A DNA stretch of 64,000 bases from Salmonirosea aquatica (GTDB taxonomy: Bacteria; Bacteroidota; Bacteroidia; Cytophagales; Spirosomataceae). Below, piece by piece: positions 55,347 through 62,401 of the stretch (positions are counted from its first letter, which is position 1; each line of letters opens with the position of its first letter). The notes below the pieces were generated by a model. It worked only from the letters and a program-made list of their open reading frames with translations, made no database searches and was not told where the DNA came from. Position numbers and translations under genes: made by a program. The stretch covers positions 2,666,001 through 2,730,000 of the forward strand of contig NZ_WHLY01000002.1 in assembly GCF_009296315.1 (NCBI RefSeq), in the 5' to 3' direction.

Positions 55347-55969
55347 GGATGGTTTGATTCAATTACTGATTTGTCTACGTAGGTGTTATAAATTGTAAAT
55401 CCTTTGTCGGTCAGAATACCACGTAAGAAATGGTGGATCAACTGAACATGCACATCGACCAGGCTGAATTTTTGGGGAGGGAATATCGTAGGATCAAAAG
55501 CCATTTCAATCTGCTCCACCCGCATCCGGGCCAATACGTCTACATTGATGTTTTCGCGATAGTAGCCCTTCTCGATTCCCCGTTTCAGATTTCCGCTGAT
55601 TCCCTGGATGATGTGTTCGTGCTTATGCTTCTGAAATAAAATCCACGCTCTGGGATGGTATTTTTTCAAATCATGCAGCAGCACTGGGCTGATCGTTCCG
55701 AAACTAGCCTGCACATAATCTGAGGTTTTCAGAACTTCTTCAATCGGGTCGCGGGATTCCGCGCCAAGACGATCGATGTCTGTTTTCTCGCAGGCCAGTT
55801 CCTGTTCTACTACCTCTTTCACAATAGCATCCTTATCGTTGAAGTGCTGGTAAATGGTCTTCTTGGATATCCCTAGTTCCTTAGCAATGTCGTCCATGGT
55901 AATACTCTTGACGCCATAACGCCAAAACAAATCCACAGCGGTTTTTAATATTCTTTCTCTCACAGGCAC
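55343..55969 (-). CDS. TetR/AcrR-family transcriptional regulator
   Basis: A 208-residue repressor with an N-terminal TetR helix-turn-helix (MDDIAKELGISKKTIYQHF, residues about 24-42). A helical ligand-binding half is unlike characterised members. It is the first gene of the efflux operon and probably represses it until a ligand binds. The GTG start at 55969 is near a CAACTTTG box on the same strand, a one-mismatch -7 element, so the transcript may be leaderless or start at a second GTG (55963). Confidence 0.9.
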   Translation of the reverse strand: MPVRERILKTAVDLFWRYGVKSITMDDIAKELGISKKTIYQHFNDKDAIVKEVVEQELACEKTDIDRLGAESRDPIEEVLKTSDYVQASFGTISPVLLHDLKKYHPRAWILFQKHKHEHIIQGISGNLKRGIEKGYYRENINVDVLARMRVEQIEMAFDPTIFPPQKFSLVDVHVQLIHHFLRGILTDKGFTIYNTYVDKSVIESNHP

Positions 55970-56178
55970 AAAGTTGCAATTTTCTAAGAGAAAGAACTAG
56001 GGAAACTTTCAAAAGGTTCTGAGTTTCTCAATTTTTTATTATAACCTTTACTGCATTCTGGCTACATAACTCATGACATCTGCTTTATATGACTCATAAT
56101 GAACGATTTATATAATTTTTGTTTTCTGTATATGCTTATGTTAAATTTTTGTTTACCCGTTTGATCCAAGAAGTAATA

Positions 56179-56223
56179 AAAAAATAAGCAAAAATTGGAT
56201 TGGATTATTCCTGCTTATTTTTT
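56179..56223. terminator. Terminator-like inverted repeat in a gene-free stretch
   Basis: AAAAAATAAGCA (56179-56190) pairs perfectly with TGCTTATTTTTT (56212-56223) around a 21-nt loop, with T-rich sequence after it. It lies in the 55970-56507 gap between divergent tetR and speA, where no annotated transcript should end. The rest of the gap is AT-rich with no recognisable gene. Confidence 0.5.
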
Positions 56224-56507
56224 GACATATCCCAGCTCATTGAGTGCCCTTTTTAGGTACCTTCTATAAGCCTATGCGAAGTCTGACAGCATCGAAGATA
56301 GGGTGGGGCACCTACCCCGGGCAATTTAAATGGGACGAACGAAACGTTTGGGGGGACGAACTTGAAGAAAAACAGGATGAAATAATAAGTAGCGGAATGA
56401 TTTACAAGCGAAACACGTTTGGAAAAAGCAGGTTTTATGGACAAATTTGCACCCCTTATTCCTACTTCCTGTCAGTCATTTAACCCGTAAAGGCCCGATC
56501 CAAAAGA

Positions 56508-58064
56508 ATGAAAAGCTACATTGACCTGATTCAGCAGACGTTTGAATTTCCAACCATGGAATTTCATGTGAACGAGGATAATGAGTTGCTGTTCAACAAT
56601 GTACCCCTGATGGATATCATCAAGGAGCATGGTACACCGCTGAAAATCAACTATCTACCTAAGATTGGTGAGCATATTGAGAACGCACGGATGTTTTTCC
56701 GCAACGCCATCAAGCGCTTCAACTACAAGGGTACCTACACGTACTGCTACTGTACTAAGTCATCGCATTTCAGCTTTATCCTGGAAGAGGCCTTAAAGCA
56801 CAATATTCATCTTGAAACGTCCTCTTCCTTCGATATTCCCATTATTCGTGAGTTATATCGTCGGGGCAAGGTCAGTAAGTCCACCTATATTCTGGCCAAT
56901 GGCTTCAAGCGCCCGCTTTATACGCAGTACCTCAGCGAATTGATCAATGAAGGATTCAATGCGATTCCCATTCTGGATAATCTGAAAGAAATTGAGGCTT
57001 ACGAGAAATCCACTACGGCCGAATCGGTTAGCTTTGGGATTCGCATCGCTACCGACGAAGAGCCGAACTTTGCCTTTTATACGTCACGCCTGGGCATTCG
57101 TTATAATGATGTAAATCAGCTCTACAAGGAGAAAATCGAGTCGAATCCGCGCTTTAAGCTCAAAATGCTTCATTTCTTCATCAACTCTGGCATTAAGGAT
57201 AGCGCGTACTACTGGAGCGAACTGACCCGCTTCATGTTCAAATATTGCGAAATGCAGAAGATGTGCCCTGATCTCGACTCGATTGACATTGGCGGCGGGC
57301 TACCCATTCAGACTTCTTTGCAGACAGGCTTCGATTACCAGCAGATGATCGACGAGATCATCGAAAATGTCCAGTGGATTTGTAATAAGAACAATGTACC
57401 GGTACCTCACATTTTTACTGAGTTCGGTAGCTACACGGTTGGTGAAAGTGGGGCGGTGATCTATAAGGTGATTGATAAAAAACTCCAAAATGATAAGGAG
57501 TTGTGGTACATGATCGATGGCTCATTCATCACGCAGCTACCCGACTCGTGGGGCATGAATCAGAAGTATATCATGCTACCGATCAACAATTGGGACAATC
57601 CTTACCAGAAAGTGAACCTGGGTGGCCTGACGTGCGATTCGCAGGATTTTTATAACAGTGAAATGCACAGCTCAGATCTGTACATGCCCATCATTGGCGA
57701 TGATGAGACACAGTATATCGGATTTTTCCATACGGGTGCCTACCAGGAGTCGCTGGGTGGCTACGGTGGAATCCAGCACTGCTTGATTCCCGCACCCAAG
57801 CATGTGCTGGTAGACCGGGACGCCGAAGGGCGAATCACGACGAAAGTGTTTGCCGATGAGCAGGACAGCGAGAGCATGTTGCGTATTCTGGGTTTTCGGG
57901 ATGAGTCGTACGTTCGGTCAGATGACAGCGATGAAACCCAAGAAACTATTTCGGGGCGGGAAAAGGCCGATCCTGACAGTGCCGTCTCTAAGTCTATTTC
58001 ACCGGGAACGTCCAAATCTGCCCAAGCGGAAGAACTAGCCGAGCTAGCCGAGTCAAAAAATTGA
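56508..58064 (+). CDS. speA: Arginine decarboxylase (fold III, SpeA-like)
   Basis: A 518-residue pyridoxal-phosphate enzyme that makes agmatine from arginine, the entry to putrescine and other polyamines. Motifs of the alanine-racemase-like barrel are present: YCTKSSHF with PLP lysine Lys84, DSIDIGGGLP and EFGSYTVGESGAV. The C-terminal 50 residues (GREKADPDSAVSKS onward) are a Ser/Glu-rich tail, absent in typical enzymes and without a known role. A candidate diaminopimelate- or ornithine-decarboxylase reading is less likely, because the sequence fits the Bacteroidota SpeA group. Confidence 0.85.
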   Translation: MKSYIDLIQQTFEFPTMEFHVNEDNELLFNNVPLMDIIKEHGTPLKINYLPKIGEHIENARMFFRNAIKRFNYKGTYTYCYCTKSSHFSFILEEALKHNIHLETSSSFDIPIIRELYRRGKVSKSTYILANGFKRPLYTQYLSELINEGFNAIPILDNLKEIEAYEKSTTAESVSFGIRIATDEEPNFAFYTSRLGIRYNDVNQLYKEKIESNPRFKLKMLHFFINSGIKDSAYYWSELTRFMFKYCEMQKMCPDLDSIDIGGGLPIQTSLQTGFDYQQMIDEIIENVQWICNKNNVPVPHIFTEFGSYTVGESGAVIYKVIDKKLQNDKELWYMIDGSFITQLPDSWGMNQKYIMLPINNWDNPYQKVNLGGLTCDSQDFYNSEMHSSDLYMPIIGDDETQYIGFFHTGAYQESLGGYGGIQHCLIPAPKHVLVDRDAEGRITTKVFADEQDSESMLRILGFRDESYVRSDDSDETQETISGREKADPDSAVSKSISPGTSKSAQAEELAELAESKN

Positions 58065-58196
58065 GTCTCAGGATATTGAAATTTGGATTCCGGACGTTGG
58101 ACATTTGAAGGGTAAATTGTTTCGATAAATTTTGAGTACACTGTTTCTTTGGTAGGAATAGAAATCCTGATCTTCAACTAACTATATTTTTTTAGA

Positions 58197-58322
58197 ATGA
58201 AAAAGTTATTCGCACTTGCTGTTCTCGGAGGTATCTTGTTTTGCTCGTCCTGTACCCGCAAGCAGTGCCCCGCCTACGGCTCCAGCCAACCCGTTGAACA
58301 ACCCGTTACCCACCGGGCATAA
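58197..58322 (+). CDS. 41-residue lipoprotein
   Basis: A very short gene starting at ATG 58197 and ending with TAA at 58320. It encodes a signal peptide (MKKLFALAVLGGILFCSSC) with a lipobox and lipidated cysteine at residue 16 or 19. A 22-residue mature part follows with the pair KQC-PAYG, then prolines and a basic end. Short lipoproteins with a C-P-A-Y segment are common in Bacteroidota genomes, where their role is unknown. It sits between speA and the MFS gene on the same strand. The spacing suggests a separate transcript. Confidence 0.75.
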   Translation: MKKLFALAVLGGILFCSSCTRKQCPAYGSSQPVEQPVTHRA

Positions 58323-58391
58323 GCCGTATAAGACTCTTTTCCTGGCACCTTTAAGCCCGGGTCATCTCTTTTTTTCTTTCCTCCCAAACGA

Positions 58392-59564
58392 GTGAAAGCC
58401 ATTCTGCAACGCACCCTAGATCCGGTCCGCCTTATTCCGTTTTGCCTTTTCCTGATTACCCTGGCGGTCAATCTTTCCATGCCGCTGTTCCGGCCTTATG
58501 CCGCCGCCGCAGGCTTTACTAACGGCCAAACGGCACTTGTACTGGCAATTTATATTGTGGGTATGCTTCCCTGTTATGTATTCCTGGGAGGTATATCGGA
58601 TGTCGTCGGGCGCAAACCCATTTTGCTCCTCAGCCTCTTTTTGGTCTTTACGGCCGATGTAGTGATTACCGTTTTTCCGAATGTATATGCCCTGGGAGTT
58701 TGTCGTTTTTTGCAGGGTATAGCGCTGGGTTTGAGCATGGGTACCGGAACGGCTTACCTGGCCGAGTATCTCTACCCGGCTCCTGACGCGGCGGTTCTGG
58801 CGGCCAATGCAACTTCACTTTCGACAGCCTTCGGATTCAGTGGCGGAGCTTTTGCTACCACCCTGGCGCTATTGGCTGCATTTACCTTTCGTCCGGTCAC
58901 GTATTATTTTGCTGTTGCATTAACCTTTATAGGGCTGTTGGCTGCTTTTTCATTGCCTACTCTCAAATCGATTGGTGGTAAAATTCTGCGTTTACCCTAT
59001 TTTCCAGAGGGCTGTTGGCCCATTAATCTGTCGATTGCCCTGTGTTGGGCAGCGGGAGGCATTGTCATTGCGGTGCTGCCCAGCCAGTTGGCTACCTTTG
59101 GATACACGGCCTACGCCGGCTTCTGCCTGGTATTGGTCAATTGGACCGGGGCATTTCTGCAACCCCGGATTCGTCGGAATTTCCATCCGGCGACCTCGCT
59201 CCGTATTGGTTTCATACTTCTGCCCCTGGGCATGGGTTTGGTGGTTTTGGGCAGCTACCTGACCCACATTATGATCATTCTTGCGGGCTCGGCCGTCATT
59301 GGCTCTGCTGCGTACGGATTCAGCTATCAGGGTGGGTTGGCTTTGATTTCGCAACTGGGAGGTGTCCAAAGGGCGCGTGCCGTGGCGGGGTATATGTTCA
59401 CGGGTTATGTGGGATTCGGAATTCCGGCCATTGGGGTAGGGTACCTGGCTGATGCATTCGGATTGGTGAATGGGTTGGTGGCCTTTGAGGTGGCAGTGGT
59501 GGCGCTGAGTGTGTATTTGTACTTGATTTTTCGGGTAAAAAAAGCATCCTTATCTACCCTGTAA
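58392..59564 (+). CDS. MFS transporter
   Basis: A 390-residue major facilitator with twelve predicted hydrophobic segments. The conserved loop-2 motif G-x-x-x-D-x-x-G-R-K is present as GGISDVVGRKPILL, which marks a proton-driven transporter of the drug or sugar class. The substrate cannot be told. The start is GTG 58392, which gives a normal first helix after a short basic segment (MKAILQRTLDPVRLIP). It is 70 bp from the small lipoprotein and may be co-transcribed with it. It ends six bases from the opposing HAD gene. Confidence 0.88.
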   Translation: MKAILQRTLDPVRLIPFCLFLITLAVNLSMPLFRPYAAAAGFTNGQTALVLAIYIVGMLPCYVFLGGISDVVGRKPILLLSLFLVFTADVVITVFPNVYALGVCRFLQGIALGLSMGTGTAYLAEYLYPAPDAAVLAANATSLSTAFGFSGGAFATTLALLAAFTFRPVTYYFAVALTFIGLLAAFSLPTLKSIGGKILRLPYFPEGCWPINLSIALCWAAGGIVIAVLPSQLATFGYTAYAGFCLVLVNWTGAFLQPRIRRNFHPATSLRIGFILLPLGMGLVVLGSYLTHIMIILAGSAVIGSAAYGFSYQGGLALISQLGGVQRARAVAGYMFTGYVGFGIPAIGVGYLADAFGLVNGLVAFEVAVVALSVYLYLIFRVKKASLSTL

Positions 59565-59569
59565 AGCTT

Positions 59570-60097
59570 TCAGCATTGATTTCGCAGAATAAAATCTGCG
59601 GCCTCCCGTAAATCCTGCGCCTGAAAATCACCAAAATCTTCGCCTGCTCCTTTTTTTCCAGTGAAAATCGTTCTGACTCCTGCCTTCCGGCCAGCTTGCA
59701 CGTCAGAAATTTTATCACCGATCATCCACGATTGTGTCGGATCGATGCCATGTTTAGCGATAGCTTTCTCAATCATTAGCGAATCGGGTTTTCGGCGCAA
59801 CGAGCGGGACGAGTGCTCGGGATGATGGGACGAAAAATACAGATCGTCGAGTACCGTACCGCTCATGTGCTGTAGAAGTTCATGTACTGCCCGCACTTCG
59901 GCGGGACCGTACTCTTTCTTGGCGATCCCCGCCTGATTGGTGATCACAATAAGTAGGTACCCCGCTTCTTTAAGTCTCTTCAAAGCCACTGCAACTCCAT
60001 CTATCAATACCACGTCTTCAGGTAAATAGGTATAGTACTTAGTGTCGGTATTCAATACCCCATCCCGGTCCAGGAAAATGCATTTTTTCATCGTCAT
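59570..60097 (-). CDS. HAD-IIIA phosphatase, GmhB-like
   Basis: A 175-residue haloacid-dehalogenase phosphatase with catalytic DRDGVLNTD (nucleophile Asp10, acid Asp12), TNQAGI and MIGDKISDVQAG. The closest named enzyme is GmhB, which removes the C7 phosphate of heptose 1,7-bisphosphate. However, the four zinc ligands of the GmhB loop (Cys-x-His...Cys-x-Cys) are missing; this protein has SSHHPEHSSRSLRRKP there. A different sugar-phosphate or histidinol-phosphate role is possible. Its start overlaps the Crp/Fnr stop by four bases, so it is translationally coupled to a regulator. Confidence 0.82.
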   Translation of the reverse strand: MTMKKCIFLDRDGVLNTDTKYYTYLPEDVVLIDGVAVALKRLKEAGYLLIVITNQAGIAKKEYGPAEVRAVHELLQHMSGTVLDDLYFSSHHPEHSSRSLRRKPDSLMIEKAIAKHGIDPTQSWMIGDKISDVQAGRKAGVRTIFTGKKGAGEDFGDFQAQDLREAADFILRNQC

Positions 60098-60735
60098 CTG
60101 GTCAATAGTTCGACGCGGTTGCGTCCCAGACGCACGCGTCCGATTTTTTCCAATTGTTTTAGCAGGCGGGATACGACTTCCCGCGAGGTACCCAGCTCCT
60201 GCGCAATTTCCTCATGGGTAGTTTCCAAAGTACTGGAAGCGGTCCGTTGTATTTTTTGCTGTAAGTAATGCCAAAGTCGTTCGTCCATTTTTTGGAAAGC
60301 TACCCCATCGATCGTTTTCAGCAGGTCGTCGAAGCGGCGCTGGTACGTCTCAAACACGAAGGCTCGCCAGGTAGGGTACCTCACAATCCACTCCTCCACG
60401 CTTTGCACGGGAAGCAGCACCATTTCGGTAGTTTCTTCGGCCACTGCGCGTATCTCGCTACGCCGGGCGTTGAGGCAACAGGTTAGCGACATAGCACACG
60501 ACTCGCCGCTTCCCAGGTAATACATCAGAATTTCCCGTCCGTCCTCATCGGTGCGCAGGATTTTGATGGTACCATTCAGAATGATGGGGATGGATCGGAT
60601 ATATGCCCCCGGTGTCATGAGGGTACCCCCTTCTTCCATACGTGAGTAGTGACCTTTTTCGGCCAATTCACTGACGAGTGCAGGTTCAAATTTCCCCTGA
60701 AATTTTTCGATATAAAACTCGACGGGCTGCTGCAT
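60094..60735 (-). CDS. Crp/Fnr-family transcriptional regulator
   Basis: A 213-residue regulator (from ATG 60735, MQQPVEFYIEKF). A cyclic-nucleotide-binding-like sensor half (GTIKILRTDEDGREILMYYL) is followed by a C-terminal winged helix with EIAQELGTSREVVSRLLKQLE as recognition helix. The cysteines in CAMSLTCCLNA are a candidate but unproved iron-sulfur or redox site. An upstream TTG-type start at 60762 would add nine residues. The four-base overlap with the HAD gene is an unusual coupling and may point to its target. It is divergent from the VOC gene. Confidence 0.9.
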   Translation of the reverse strand: MQQPVEFYIEKFQGKFEPALVSELAEKGHYSRMEEGGTLMTPGAYIRSIPIILNGTIKILRTDEDGREILMYYLGSGESCAMSLTCCLNARRSEIRAVAEETTEMVLLPVQSVEEWIVRYPTWRAFVFETYQRRFDDLLKTIDGVAFQKMDERLWHYLQQKIQRTASSTLETTHEEIAQELGTSREVVSRLLKQLEKIGRVRLGRNRVELLTR

Positions 60736-60812
60736 AAGTAATGGATTTGTCAGAAAAGCCAAGCTTTTGTACCTTCCTTCTCGTTTGTTTGCAAAGATGC
60801 ACTTTCTTGAAT

Positions 60813-61202
60813 ATGGAATTTACTCAAATAAAAGAAACCTGCCTGTATGTACATGATCTGGAAACGACCCGTGCCTTCTACGCCCATCAGCTCGGCCTGG
60901 AAGTGATTGCGCTTGTAGAGGGTAGCCACGTGTTTTTCCGGGCGGGCAGTTCAGTGCTGCTATGCTTCCTGCCCGAGGTTTCGCGGATCAAGCAGTCGCC
61001 CCCGCCGCACTATGGTTCCGGCAAACTGCATCTGGCTTTTGAGGCGCCCGCTGGGCAGTATGAAAACTATTTGCAGGAAATTCAGCACAAAGGCATCGAT
61101 GTCTATCATCACGAAACCTGGGCGCGGGGTACCCGTTCATTCTATTTCGATGACCCCGACGGTCACGTGCTGGAAATCCTGGAAACGGGTGTGTGGGATT
61201 AA
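60813..61202 (+). CDS. VOC-superfamily (glyoxalase-like) protein
   Basis: A 129-residue single-module protein with two beta-alpha-beta-beta-beta units. Candidate metal ligands are a His in LHLAFEA, the final Glu of HVLEILE and the early YVHDL His. Members range from glyoxalase I to fosfomycin resistance and ring-cleaving dioxygenases; nothing here narrows the choice. I start at ATG 60813, which gives the normal N-terminal strand. Its stop codon overlaps that of hemE in a shared TTAA. Confidence 0.82.
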   Translation: MEFTQIKETCLYVHDLETTRAFYAHQLGLEVIALVEGSHVFFRAGSSVLLCFLPEVSRIKQSPPPHYGSGKLHLAFEAPAGQYENYLQEIQHKGIDVYHHETWARGTRSFYFDDPDGHVLEILETGVWD

Positions 61203-62227
61203 ACCTGCGAAAACTCCTTAATTGCCTCGATAAAGCAACGAACATTTTCGGGCGGGGTATCGGGGTACACCCCATGACCCAGGTTAGCAATGTAACGCTG
61301 CGTTCCGAAAGCATCGACCATTTTCTTTACTTCGTTGCGAATCTGATCATAGGTACCATACAGCGCGCAGGGATCGAGGTTGCCTTGCAGGGTTTTATTT
61401 GGAATCAATTCCCGCGATTCGAGAATATCCATATTCCAGTCCAAGCCTACCACCGAACACGCCAATTGCCCAATTTCCTGCCGGGCAAAGTACGCGCCCT
61501 TGGCAAAAACCGTCACGGGTACTTCTAAAATAGCATCGCAGATTTGCTTTATATAAGGTAATGAAAAGACCCGGTACTGCTCGGGCGAAAGAATACCCGC
61601 CCAGGAGTCAAATACCTGCACCAAATCGGCCCCGGCTACTGTCTGAGCTTTGAGGTAGGCAATGGTACTGTCGGTGATTTTTTGAAGTAAGGCGTGAGAA
61701 AATTCAGGATCGGTGTAGAGTAGTTTCTTGGCAATAGAAAAGGTTTTGGACCCTTTGCCTTCCGTCATATAGCAGAAAATGGTGAACGGTGCCCCGGCAA
61801 AACCAATAAGGGGTACCCTACCATTCAGCTCGCGCTTTACAATCTTCAGAGCATCCAGCACGTACCCCAAATCCGCTTCCGGGTCGGCTACGCGCAGACT
61901 TTCTAAATCCTGCCTAGTACGAACGGTACGCGGAAACACCGGACCACGCTTCTCCACCATTTCATAAGGTAGCCCCATACCTTCTGGAATGACAAGAATG
62001 TCGGAAAAGATAATGGCTGCATCTACGCCCAGAATATCCACGGGCTGAATCGTGACCTCGGCGGCCAGCTCAGGCGTAGTCGCCAGGGTTATAAAACTCC
62101 CGGCCTGCTCGCGCACAGCACGGTACTCGGGCAGGATACGGCCCGCTTGCCGCATAGTCCATACGGGCGTCCGCTCCACTTGTTCGCCCCGCGCGGCGCG
62201 GAGCAGAAGATCGTTCTGTAATTTCAT
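61199..62227 (-). CDS. hemE: Uroporphyrinogen decarboxylase
   Basis: Decarboxylates the four acetate side chains of uroporphyrinogen III to give coproporphyrinogen III in heme biosynthesis. The 342-residue protein has the HemE N-terminal signature [16 protein letters not shown] with its arginines, [13 protein letters not shown] (with the key Asp) and [13 protein letters not shown]. The ATG lies only four bases past a perfect TACCTTTG -7 box, so the mRNA is probably leaderless. It is convergent with the VOC gene. Confidence 0.96.
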   Translation of the reverse strand: MKLQNDLLLRAARGEQVERTPVWTMRQAGRILPEYRAVREQAGSFITLATTPELAAEVTIQPVDILGVDAAIIFSDILVIPEGMGLPYEMVEKRGPVFPRTVRTRQDLESLRVADPEADLGYVLDALKIVKRELNGRVPLIGFAGAPFTIFCYMTEGKGSKTFSIAKKLLYTDPEFSHALLQKITDSTIAYLKAQTVAGADLVQVFDSWAGILSPEQYRVFSLPYIKQICDAILEVPVTVFAKGAYFARQEIGQLACSVVGLDWNMDILESRELIPNKTLQGNLDPCALYGTYDQIRNEVKKMVDAFGTQRYIANLGHGVYPDTPPENVRCFIEAIKEFSQV

Positions 62228-62231
62228 GGAG

Positions 62232-62239
62232 CAAAGGTA
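62232..62239 (-). promoter_or_regulatory. -7 box (TACCTTTG) at the hemE start, leaderless
   Basis: On the minus strand TACCTTTG is followed by CTCC and then the hemE ATG. Transcription beginning a few bases past the box would start at or next to the start codon. A TTG 24 bases upstream of the box could be the -33 element, though the spacing is long. Confidence 0.55.
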
Positions 62240-62289
62240 GGGAACGGAGCCTTATCAGGCTTTCAATTCATAAGCAAAACAACCCAAAA

Positions 62290-62326
62290 TCTTGCAATCT
62301 GAAAGTATGAGTTTCAGATTGCAAGA
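62290..62326 (-). terminator. Terminator hairpin after the TonB-dependent receptor
   Basis: A perfect 15-bp inverted repeat (62290-62304 with 62312-62326) with a 7-nt loop lies downstream of the receptor stop on the minus strand. It is followed there by the T-rich ATTTTGGGTTGTTTTG. It separates the receptor from hemE. Confidence 0.75.
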
Positions 62327-62401
62327 AAACCAGCCTTAAATCGTGTCCTATGTAAGTTTGTCCTAGCTACTTTGAACTTTGCGGAGGTACCTTATCCCTT
62401 T

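Noticed and set aside
56244-56483. Possible 79-residue ORF before speA
   Set aside because: GTG start without promoter or ribosome site, no recognisable motif, and overlaps the speA leader. It may be a small peptide but evidence is too thin.
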